NCBI GenBank assembly: GCA_943737045.1
Contig: CALSFV010000298.1
Span: 124,001 to 188,000 of the forward strand
From: Parapristionchus giblindavisi
Taxonomy: Eukaryota > Nematoda > Chromadorea > Rhabditida > Diplogasteridae
Direction of reading: 5' to 3'
Length of the DNA stretch: 64,000 nt
This document shows, in pieces, positions 50,235 through 59,410 of this stretch. The stretch's first letter is position 1; the number at the start of each line of letters is the position of its first letter. The position numbers and the translations under genes are program-made. The notes below the pieces were generated by a model that was given only the letters and a program-made list of their open reading frames with translations, was not told the origin of the DNA and did not search any database.

Positions 50235-50271
50235 GATTATTGTCGTTCGAAATAATATAATTGAGGTGGGG

Positions 50272-50286
50272 GTTGAACCTTTTATA
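50272..50286 (-). promoter_or_regulatory. Core promoter of lipase gene 1 (TATA plus GTTCAAC)
   Basis: Minus strand TATAAAAGGTTCAAC, 37 bp before the ATG. The same TATA-GTTCAAC block precedes all four lipase genes. If transcription starts about 30 bp after the TATA box, the 5' UTR is very short. Confidence 0.75.
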
Positions 50287-50315
50287 GGCTATTTTAGTGC
50301 AAGGTTGGTGATATT

Positions 50316-50375
50316 TGATAAAAAGTGCGTAGTGATCAAATCCATAAAGTGATAAATGTGATAAACAAATGATAA
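50316..50375. promoter_or_regulatory. Cluster of four TGATAA (GATA-factor) motifs upstream of gene 1
   Basis: TGATAA occurs at 50,316, 50,350, 50,359 and 50,370, all on the plus strand, 30-90 bp upstream of the gene 1 TATA box. WGATAR sites bind GATA factors; in Caenorhabditis intestine such sites are used by ELT-2. Tissue is inferred. Confidence 0.5.
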
Positions 50376-50782
50376 CTTCCCCAAGCACACTATTTTCGAA
50401 TAACCTAACAATAAAGGGCATATATTTTCGCACCTGAAATGTAGGTAAGGTTTTGAAAAAAACATGCACTTTTTCCACATGTATATCATCAATTGATTTG
50501 AATACTTTTTTCTCATTTATTTTTACCAGAGTCCTTTACATTATGCAATTTGTTTTTTCTGGATCTTTACGTATACGAATTGGAGATTTAAGGTTAGAGT
50601 AACGCGAATATTATCTCGAAGAATGTCAGAAAGATGGAAAAAAGTTATTTTGCATACCGTGCATCTATTATTTTATGCTAATTCAGAACTTTAAATTATA
50701 CAATTTGTTTTTTAGCTAATTGATAGCAAGAATCGTGAATGAATCATTCTTGATAACAGGCAAAGGCCCGAAAATTGGAGAA

Positions 50783-50848
50783 TGCGGGAATAGGTTTCGA
50801 ACCTGTTACGTTACGCTAACTAGCCCGCTCTTTGCCATCGCGCCAAAG
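50783..50848 (-). repeat. tRNA-like sequence (SINE head or tRNA relic)
   Basis: Minus-strand B-box GGTTCGAAACC (50,793-50,803) and A-box-like TGGCGCGATGGCAAAGA (50,829-50,845) at tRNA spacing. It shares AAAGAG and TAAC(A/T)GGTTCGA with the sequence at 47,171-47,240, which suggests one SINE family. No clear tail or target-site duplication was found. Confidence 0.5.
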
Positions 50849-51478
50849 GATTGATGAAAGGTCAAGGTAATTTCTTGCATATCACTTTCCTATGAATAAT
50901 CGATATATTATGGATTTTCATGGTCATTAACGGGCCTCCATCTTTAATGTGATGGTAAGACACGAGGTTTGTTATCATTATATAATAACAACCCATGTGT
51001 GGATTTCCTCGACAGTACATCAGATCATATTTGTGTGTGTATTAAATATTTTTACAGTTGCCGAGTAATGACATCATTAAATATTTTTATAACGCCATAA
51101 ATAATGGCTCCAAGATAAAATATTATGATTGTTTTTCTGTACAGTATGCCTAAAGTTGCATATTTCAGATTCATGCGTCTTTTAGTGTATTTGTAGATCT
51201 TCTTTTTTAATCTTAACTACTCACTATTAGCCCTAATATTGGTTTATGGAACACCTCAGAAAGAGTTAAGTTTTCCGAAACGCGCAAAATTTACCACGAT
51301 TATTTATTAAATAGTAAGCTAAGAAACTGTTGTACAATATGTAAACTTTATTCAATGAAATTTATTCAAAGATTGAAACCATTATACCAACTGAACCTCG
51401 TTTTTATGATTTAATATGACGACTACTGTTGTTTTCCCTGTTATCATTCCATACATTCTTTTGATATTCGTTCCACGT

Positions 51479-51525
51479 GGTCACTATCTCCATCATCAGA
51501 ATCTCATTTTGATGATAAGAGATCA
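51479..51525. repeat. Hairpin, diverged copy of the one at 47,704
   Basis: Arms TCATCAGAAT (51,493-51,502) and ATTTTGATGA (51,506-51,515) pair with one mismatch around CTC. Flanks GGTCACTATC and GATAAGAGATC match the first copy. Probably two relics of a small foldback element. Confidence 0.55.
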
Positions 51526-51809
51526 CATTGATCAGTGCACTTATCATACCATCATTATCATTCACTCTCTAGTCTACTATTATTAGCATCTTCTGCAGAT
51601 TTCTTGCAGTTCGTTAATCAGTGCAATTCAATATACACATTTATACTAAAAGGCAATTATTACAAATTGAATTACAACTGAAAAACAATGGTTTCGAAGA
51701 TAGTTATGAATCAAATCCAAATACGAAATAAATAAAACTGCAAGGTCTATTTATGTAATATCTTTATCAACCTTTGTACAAATATAATATAACAAAATGA
51801 ATGATCCGT

Positions 51810-54552
51810 CTAACAATTCAGTGGATCCTCTTTATTGATTATCTGTAGAATAGGTTTATAAACTTTCTCTGCAGCATTCATAGCAATACTCCAATCAATA
51901 TGATTAAATTCATTAACGCGATAACTACTCTGAAATATTTTAAAATTATATTAATAATGAATAATGACACTTGTCTTTACAAGGGAAGCACTATCTAGTT
52001 GCGACGGAAACGATTCTGAAAGGGACCTATATGGGTAGTTAGGGTTGGGGGAGACCGACAAATCTGTTTTCAAAAGCTGCACCGCGGACCTACTAATCGA
52101 TAATTTCGATTATTGATTATCCACCACCCTCCAGAATTCCCTGCCCCAAGGCCTGCATATTCGGAAAAGGCAGCGCTTATACATGTGAATGCAAAGAAGT
52201 AGGATGCACTCTTTGTCTCAAGTGTGAGAAGCCGTTCTGCCTCGAATGTTTGTCGGAGAACTTGCAACTATGCTCATTATTTAGGTGTAGTTTCCCTTGT
52301 ATATCTTCATTCACCGTATTCACCGTATTTCGAATGATGAAGCCCTAAAATATTGATAAAACAATGAAAATGAAGTTGAGGAAGTTTGTAAAACTCAGCA
52401 AAAAAATAATGACCGGGACGGGTATCTAACCAGGTGGTATGGGAGTGCTAGTGTGATGCGCTCCCGGTTGAGCCGCCGAGGCAGTTGTGCATTCGATGTT
52501 GCATCTCCTTGGGTATTTAAGCGTCGCGTGCATCGATCGATATTAACGATTAGTGGGTCCGCGGTGCAGCTTTTGAAAGCAGTTTTGGCGGTCCCCCCCC
52601 CCTCAACTCTAACTACCCATATGGGTCCCTTTCAGAATCGTTTCCGTAGCAACTGGTGCTTCCCTTGTTAGCATGTACAACCTTAATGATCCCAGGTTTT
52701 GTAGCGTTGAAGTAAAACTTCACAATATCTTCTTTCGGTGATAACCAATCATTTTCACTTGAAAATAAGTGAATACGCGATTCGATTAATTTATAATTAT
52801 AAAGTGGAGGATAAGTCTGAAAATAGTTTAAATACTATTCCAAATCTTCAGTGTTACACCTTTCCATATTTTCTCATATTATCGATTGGATTCATATCGA
52901 AATGCTGTATAATTCCACGATTGGACAGCTAAAAGAAGAGAATAAATTAATGTGAAAACGATATTGATCGGATTTTGTTATTCGAAATGAAATGGAACAA
53001 TAATATACCCACTTGCCCCCAGTGAAGAACATTCCAAGAAGAGGTTCCACCAGGGATATGAGAGAAATATACTCGAAGTCGAGACTAAAATATAATAATA
53101 TCACTATGATATCAATAACAATTTACATATTATAGTTACTAACAGTATTAAATGCTTTGCTTGGTGCTCCATTGCCTAGGAATTCAATGCTTCTACAGAT
53201 CTACAACGAAAAAAGAATGATCATCATCGAGTTTTGAAAGGAAACTTCATAAAAGTAGGTCGGTGAGCAGAAAATATCGATTAGATTTCGATGAGCGGGT
53301 GGCATCGTTGGATAAGTTTCTTCTGGACCCATAAAGTTCGCATAGAACTGCAAAATTATATGAGTATTTTTTTTGTAAAAATAAACATTTTCATTTGGAG
53401 ATGTTTGGAGATTTGGATTTTCATTTTTCATTTTAAAATTTTTCCGTGAAAATGAAAATTTAAGTACTACCTTAAGGAGCGGAGCAAGTAACTCGTATAG
53501 AAAGAAGACAAATCGTATTGATCCCCTACTTGATTTGCCAGTTCCTGCTGGGGCCAACATGAACATCCCTTTCACCTTTATTTAAATCATTTCAAATTCC
53601 AAAAATATATAATATATTTTAAACCTTTTTATTATACGATGGATTTTCAGAAAGAGTCATCATTCCAACCAGTGTTCCCTGTAATTTCAACAATTAGAAA
53701 ATGTTTGAATTCGATTAATATAATTAATTCAAATACCTGTGAGTGTCCGAGATAATAAACCGATGGATTTCCAGTTACTTCAATTATTTTATCGATTACA
53801 GCAGGAATATCGTATTTTGCAAATTCATCCATTCTCAAATTAAGAAAGAATGAGCCAGGATAACTAATTTTGCCTATTTCTCTTATTATCAAGTTATGGC
53901 AAAAGCGGAATAATTCCAATATTTTTTTGATATCATTAGAATATTCTCACGTAAATTTCCAGAATCGGCTATCATTTGCACCGATTGTCATATGTTTTTT
54001 GCCATATGTAGTTCCTCTATGATTCATTATGAATACATCCAAACCACCATCGGCTAACACAAATGCTAAATAAACATTATAATTGTTTGAATGATTAAAA
54101 ATGAACCACTTTAACTTTTTGAGAGAAAAGGAATGCATATCATAGAATTCTTCAATGATTACCTGCAGATTGATTGGGCGGATTTAAAATGTACTGAATT
54201 CCGTTACTGAAAAGTCCATGAACAAGAAGAATTGAGGCACGATGGCAATCAGAGGAAATATTGTGATCTAAGTAGTTTAGATTTGGTTCCTCGATTAAGT
54301 CATTTTTTGCAAAAAATCTCTCACGTTCTATTCCATGTTTTATTCTAAAAATTTCTAGAATATATCCATCTTTTGTAATAACATCGAATTTCTCCATTGG
54401 ATATCCCCAATGCTCGATTATTTGACCCTAAAAAGACTTTTTATACTGTCCCTTTAAATATCTTTGATACTTACCATAGTCATATCTTCTTCGACGTCAT
54501 AACAAGACAATAACGGTAAACTGATTAGAAGATGATAAATTGTTGATTTCAT
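51810..54552 (-). CDS. Acid lipase, LIPL-type, gene 2 (13 exons, 403 aa)
   Basis: Paralogue of gene 1 with the same 12 intron positions. Exons (5' to 3'): 54552-54475, 54427-54325, 54267-54163, 54065-53951, 53833-53737, 53678-53625, 53575-53471, 53347-53246, 53200-53144, 53084-53013, 52928-52860, 52816-52682, 51929-51810; stop TAG. Signal peptide MKSTIYHLLISLPLLSC. Predicted triad: Ser165 (GHSQG), Asp342 (ENDW), His374 (NHIDW); oxyanion loop LLVHGLFSNG. Intron 2 (54,268-54,324) is 57 nt, divisible by three and without stops, so a retained form of 422 aa would stay in frame. Intron 12 (51,930-52,681) is swollen to 752 bp by a transposon starting 14 nt from the donor; without it the intron would be 61 bp. 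All splice sites remain GT-AG. Function as for gene 1; activity not shown. Confidence 0.92.
52097..52347 (+). other. Cysteine-rich open frame inside the transposon
   Basis: One plus-strand frame is open from after a TAA near 52,095 to a TAA near 52,347. It encodes about a dozen cysteines in CxxxC, CEC, CTLCLKC and CLEC pairs (from 52,142), followed by CSLFRCSFPC. Such spacing looks like a zinc-binding ring or knuckle. No ATG opens it; a possible acceptor CCCTCCAG lies just before the Cys-rich part, so it may be an exon relic of a transposase or of a captured host gene. I do not recognise the family. Confidence 0.35.
52409..52479 (-). repeat. tRNA-like stretch inside the transposon
   Basis: Minus strand GGCTCAACCGGGAGCGC resembles an A-box and GGTTAGATACC (52,421-52,431) a weak B-box, at about tRNA spacing. 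It fits a nested tRNA-derived SINE fragment. The B-box departs from consensus in several positions. Confidence 0.35.
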
Positions 54553-54589
54553 AGTTATTATTGTTCGAAATATAAAAAAATGGTAATTA

Positions 54590-54604
54590 GTTGAGCCTTT
54601 TATA
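54590..54604 (-). promoter_or_regulatory. Core promoter of lipase gene 2 (TATA plus GCTCAAC)
   Basis: Minus strand TATAAAAGGCTCAAC, 37 bp before the ATG. It differs from the gene 1 block by one base. Confidence 0.72.
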
Positions 54605-54903
54605 GGTGATCGGAGTAATAAATTGTTGTTATTAGATAATGTGTGTGGAATGACCATATTAGATTAGAGGTGAAAAATAACAAAAATGACGAAACGATAT
54701 AAAAATGTCATTTGTATAATTCATTTTATATAACCTATGCACCTACCTTTCCAATTTACGAGTGGTATTCCAAACGATATTGCGTAGCTGTTGTGCGATG
54801 TTGCACCTTTTAAACGCAATATTAGAACAAAACTTCTAGATAGAGTTTGGAAAATGTGTCACTTTTCTGTGCGCGAGGTCTTTTATTAGTGCAAAATAGC
54901 CAC

Positions 54904-54909
54904 CACGTG
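54904..54909. promoter_or_regulatory. CACGTG E-box in the divergent intergenic region
   Basis: A single CACGTG (CCACCACGTGGGAG) lies about 350 bp upstream of gene 2, in the spacer between the divergent genes 2 and 3. In C. elegans MXL-3 and HLH-30 act on lysosomal lipase genes through CACGTG. A single hexamer can be chance. Confidence 0.3.
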
Positions 54910-55190
54910 GGAGTACTGACCACTTTAGTGCACATTCCTCTTGTTCTGACCCAAACCGGCATAAATACGACTGATAACATTATTATTATTATTTGGTATG
55001 CGAAGGGGTCGTTGAATCTAAATTATAGTTAACTTCTTATATGTATCATCTATATTTTCCATGAGTACTGTTAGTGATTTTTGTCTGCACTATAGACGCA
55101 ACATTTCGTTTATCTTTGAAGCAATTAGAGACTTGATAAAGAATGTGGTAGAAGCAACATGAAAAACTCCACGAAATTAGAATTCAAAAC

Positions 55191-55617
55191 ATCTCCACAA
55201 TTTTAGTGAGGTCAATAGTTTGGTCGAAGTTCAGCTTAAAATTTGGCTAAAGACAAGCCTCTCTTAAAAAGTTGGGCCAATAATTTGTAGTCGACCCTTA
55301 AAGATGGTCTCTTCGACGCGCAATGCTCTATCCTTGTTAGAGAATAGAGAAATAGTGTGCGCGATGAAGAGTCCATTGAGTGAGGTTACGCTCCCTTTAA
55401 TTTGTTTCCAAGTGGGGACAATAATTTGGTAGTTGGGCATAAATTTACTTTAAAGTTGGGTCAATAATTTGGGAATAAATACCACACTTCGAAACCAAAT
55501 TAATGGTCAACCACCAAATTATTGGCCTAACTTTTCAAGTGGAGATTGTATTGTAGTCAAATTTAAGGCTCATTCAACTCTTCGTCCAAATTATTTGCTC
55601 GCTAAAATTGCAGAGAT
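55191..55617. mobile_element. Foldback MITE-like element between genes 2 and 3
   Basis: Inverted repeats of about 115 bp (55,191-55,305 and 55,500-55,617) share CAATTTTAGYGAG, AATAATTTGGWCGAAG and AGTTRGGCCAATAATTTG. A direct internal copy of GTTGGGTCAATAATTTG is at 55,455-55,471. The arms are more diverged than those of the other two elements, and no target-site duplication is clear, so it is older. No coding frame of note. Confidence 0.65.
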
Positions 55618-56465
55618 CGTCGTTAAAATGATCTCAACTCACGCAATAATAATAATAATGTTTATGTGTTTACAGTGAAACATGGATACAAAATCGGTCG
55701 GTGTAATAAAAATAATGATACATATTTATCGTTTTTTACAATTTACTGGCAAACTTAAAAGAAACAAATTCATTGATCGAAACGAGAAAAAAATGTATCA
55801 GCAAAGGATAAATTAAATATTAAATTATTATTTTTGGTCAAATGAGAAAAATCAGATTACAGACCTAGAATATCAAAATGAGGACAGATTGTAAGTGCAA
55901 CCATACCATTTCATGACCAAAATAAAACGTGATACTCTGGCAAATAATTTCCCGTTTTCCGATCGCAGTTCATTTTCACGAATTTCTGTCATATTTCCCA
56001 CTCTTCATGTACAATGTTACGTTCGGTTTACTATTCCCTTCAGATTCAAAATGATAACACTACTAAAATCATGTTATCAATCATATGTATTTCGTCTCTT
56101 TCACATTCGTAAACCGTGAATACAATGGTGGACAATGGTTTATGGCCGCAAAAATACACATTTCAATCAATTTTTGCACTCAAATAAATTTTATTACTTT
56201 CAATAATGAGGATGAACATATTTATAAAAATCGATTCGTATCGAAAAAAAGGAAAAGACATTTAGAACTTAGGGAATGAACATCTTTGACTCTTTTTGAA
56301 ATAAAACAAATGAATTGGATTAATAGAAGAGTATGGAATTGTGTTCATCCTAAGAAATATATGACCGTATAAGTGAAAGACTGTCTGTAGTGTTCAGATT
56401 GTTCTTTAAGATAATACATAATACGTTGTTCGTATCAATCAGGGATTATGGATCTTTCTATGTTC
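55618..56465. other. Spacer upstream of lipase gene 3
   Basis: AT-rich sequence with an (AAT)n run near 55,645. Short open frames show no family features. One AAGATAA is at about 56,409, a possible GATA site for gene 3. Nothing else is seen. Confidence 0.5.
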
Positions 56466-56480
56466 TATATAAGGTTCAAC
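56466..56480 (+). promoter_or_regulatory. Core promoter of lipase gene 3 (TATA plus GTTCAAC)
   Basis: TATATAAGGTTCAAC, 30 bp before the ATG. It matches the gene 1 block with one substitution. Confidence 0.72.
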
Positions 56481-56510
56481 TCTACATTATTTATATTCAA
56501 TCGATGAATC

Positions 56511-59410
56511 ATGAAATTGGCTTCAACAATCATTCAATTCCTCATCTTTCCTCAATTGTTATGCTATGACATTGAAGAAGATATGACCATAGTATACATT
56601 TAGTCATTTAAGTGATGTTGTTGATTCAAAATGTGTTTGTAGGGTCAAATAATCGAGCATTGGGGATATCCAGTGGAGAAATTCGATGTTATTACTAAAG
56701 ATGGATATATCCTAGAACTGTTTCGAATCAAACATGGAAAAAGTGGTGAAATTGTTTTTGATATAACAATAAGAATATTGAAAGATAATGTTGTATCGCT
56801 TTGTATGATGATAGAGAATTGTAATTTCACGGTTGCTCTTTTCTGTTCACTTTTTCATTCAGACAATTATTCGCTATGATAATGAATATACAATTTGTTT
56901 TAATTATATATTTTTTCAATCCGGAATATCTCCTCTGACTGCCACCGTCCATCTATTCTTCTTGTTCACGGACTTGGTGGGAAGGGTACTCAATATATTT
57001 TAAATCCACCCGATCAATCATCTGGTTGCAATCTATCTGTTAAAAATATCTGTGCTGACTTTGAATTGTTTAAGCTTTTGTATTTGCTGATGGTGGTTTG
57101 GATGTTTTCATAATGAATCATCGAGGAACAATATATGGCAAACGACATTTGACAATGAATTCAAGTGACAATATATTTTGGCAATTCTCGTAAGAACATC
57201 CATCGATTGCGTGAAGCAATGAGAAAATGACGTTATCTAAGTATCGATGAGTTCGCAAAATTCGATATTCCTGCAGTAATCGATAAAATAATTGAAGTAA
57301 ATGAAAATCCTTCGGTTTATTATCTCGGACATTCTCAGGTATTTCACGATATTTTAATTTTTTGTCAATATTTATTGTGAATTAAATATTTACAGTCAAC
57401 ATTGGTCGGAATGATGACTTTAGCCGAGAATCCATCGTATAATCAAAAGGTTTATTATTGAACAATTCTAATATTAAACTGAATTAAATAAAGGTAAGAG
57501 GAATGTTCATGCTGGGGCCTGTCGGGAGTGGTAAATACAGTCGAGGTGCATTGCAATTCGTCTTCCGTCTGTATGATTGGCTTCTGCCCATTTTTAAGGT
57601 TAATGTTGCATCGTTATACGAATTTGAAAAATCGATACCCATCAAGATCATATAACAGTTGACAAAATGAACGAAGTAACAGTTTGTTTACAGTTCTATA
57701 TCACCTTTATGGGTTCCCATGAAACTTCATCTGCCATTTCTGCCCATAATAGAAATGTAATAAAGAATTTCTGTTTGCCAGAGAAGTTTTATAAGGTACT
57801 TCGCTCATCCACTGAGTTATTGTATTGATAAATATGTATATAGTTCTGCAAAACTATCGAGTACTTAGGCGCTGGTGCACCAACCACAGCCTATAATGCA
57901 GTATGTGACTAAATATATATTTAACATGCAGTAATTATATTATATTTAAGTCTCGACTTGGAGTTTATTTAGCCCATTTACCTGGAGGAACATCGACATG
58001 GAATATGTTACATTGGGGACAGGTATGTATGAATATTCAATTTAAACTACCACTACGTTCAAGATGGGAACATATAAGAGAAGTACAAGATTATTTAGAA
58101 AGAGTCAAAGATTTAGGCGTCTGTAATTTATTTATTTATCCATCAGTTATAAGCTAGAATAATGAAAAGAATGAAGCAATAAGGGAGTGATGGAGTTCCG
58201 TCGTTATAAGCGATTTCGGTTGGGGAGTGGCAGCTTAAGCTGAATAATGACATTAAGGACGAATGCGAAATTGAGTTATAATATTGTGAGGGGGGCAAAT
58301 TTAGTATCCCTGCACGGAATATATGGGGAGCAGGGTTGGGCGTTAAATAAAAATTTAACGGATCCGTTAAATCGTTAAATTAACGATTTCAAATTTCGTT
58401 AAATTCCGTTAAATCCGTTAAATCCGTTAAATTACCAAAGAAATTGTGGAAATCGACAAATTTCGATATTTAACCATTTTTATCATTCAATATCAGGAGT
58501 AATAGCAGTAAATTTCTGAAAACAAAATAAAATAATCAATATACAGCGGTACACAAAAAATGCCAAAACTAAAAAAGAAGAGATGGTGACGAAAGTGAAG
58601 TGCTTTCGATCATCAATTCGAATATAGAACTTGTATAACGCTATAGTGAGAACAAAGTAATTGAAAAATAAATTTTTAAAGCATGAAATATATTAATATA
58701 GCATGTTTTCTACCTTTTAACTTTAAAATATTAAATTTATTTTTAACCGATTTAACGGAAAAATTTTAACGGATTCCGTTAAAAATTAATTTAACGGATG
58801 AATACCGTTAAATCCGTTAAATCCGTTAAAACCGTTAACGTTAAATCCCAACTCTGATGGGGAGGGGAAGAGACAAGCTCTTGGGTGAGGGAGATAATGA
58901 GAAGACGCAAACAAATGTCATTATCTCCATATCTTTCATCTTATCTTTTTAGTCATATTTTCAACATTTTCAGTTGGTAAACCGTGGTATTGTGCAACAT
59001 TTTGATATGAACCCAATCGATAATATGAAAAAATATGGACAGGTATCTTCGAAGTACTTTGAATGATTCAATGAAAAGTTTTAAATTGAGGCAACTGCTC
59101 CACTCTACAATTTAACTTTGATACAATCTCCAATTCATTTATTTTCGAGTGAAAATGATTGGTTAGCACAGAAAGAAGGCATTGAACGTATATACATCAA
59201 TGGAACAAAGTCAGGGGTAATAAAGGTATTTATGAATATGATGTAGTTTGTTACGATTTTGGCAAAATGAAATATTTGCAAACATTGCAGAGCAACAACC
59301 ACGTTGATGACTTTAATCATTTTGATTGGATTCTAGCTATGAATGCTCAAGAAAAAGTGTACAAACCTATTCTACAGATAATAAAGAAAGAAAATCAACT
59401 GATGTGTTAG
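56511..59410 (+). pseudogene. Acid lipase, LIPL-type, gene 3; intron 2 acceptor lost
   Basis: Thirteen exons at family positions: 56511-56591, 56643-56745, 56920-57024, 57075-57189, 57242-57338, 57396-57449, 57494-57598, 57694-57795, 57844-57900, 57951-58022, 58974-59042, 59091-59225, 59291-59410 (TAG). Joined, they would give an open 404-residue lipase with signal peptide, LLVHGLGG, nucleophile Ser166, Asp343 (ENDW) and His375 (NHFDW). The elbow reads GHSQS instead of GHSQG. The acceptor expected at 56,918-56,919 is AA (TTTTTTCAA then TCCGG). No AG lies between the in-frame stop near 56,903 and the conserved part of exon 3, so normal splicing looks impossible. Every other junction is GT-AG. 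Intron 10 (58,023-58,973) carries a hAT-type MITE. Either a very young pseudogene or a gene with an unusual splice; the first is more likely. Confidence 0.8.
58331..58856. mobile_element. hAT-type MITE with 8-bp target duplication
   Basis: A 526-bp element inside intron 10 of gene 3. Its ends are CAGGGTTGGG and the inverse of CAGAGTTGGG, the CAGxGxTGGG form common to hAT transposons. Perfect 8-bp duplications ATGGGGAG flank it (58,323-58,330 and 58,857-58,864). Both arms (to about 58,435 and from about 58,745) are built of iterated CCGTTAAAT/ATTTAACGG blocks, so they can pair in many registers. No coding capacity. Confidence 0.9.

Larger units (their letters stand above)
50376..51809. other. 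Spacer between lipase genes 1 and 2
   Basis: AT-rich sequence without a recognisable gene. It holds a tRNA-like sequence (50,783-50,848), a CACGTG at 51,474-51,479 and a hairpin at 51,479-51,525 that is a diverged copy of the one at 47,704. The end near 51,760-51,809 is the short 3' flank of gene 2. Confidence 0.6.
51980..52667. mobile_element. Non-autonomous DNA transposon with long inverted repeats and TTA target duplication
   Basis: A 688-bp element in intron 12 of lipase gene 2. Its ends are CAAGGGAAGCAC and GTGCTTCCCTTG. The inverted repeats run about 125 bp (51,980-52,105 and about 52,540-52,667) with only scattered mismatches and one C-run length difference. It is flanked by TTA on both sides (51,977-51,979 and 52,668-52,670), a 3-bp duplication typical of PIF/Harbinger-type elements. 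The middle is not transposase in full length but holds a Cys-rich open frame and a tRNA-like stretch. Superfamily is inferred from target size only. Confidence 0.8.

Noticed and set aside
53500..53550. Walker A motif (GTGKSS) in lipase gene 2 exon 7
   Set aside because: The other paralogues read AASAKSS, GSGKYS and GTAKYT at this place. It is a loop of the lipase domain, not a nucleotide-binding site.
53201..53575. A separate 124-residue minus-strand protein
   Set aside because: The frame is exon 7, a retained intron and exon 8 of lipase gene 2; the junctions match the paralogues exactly.
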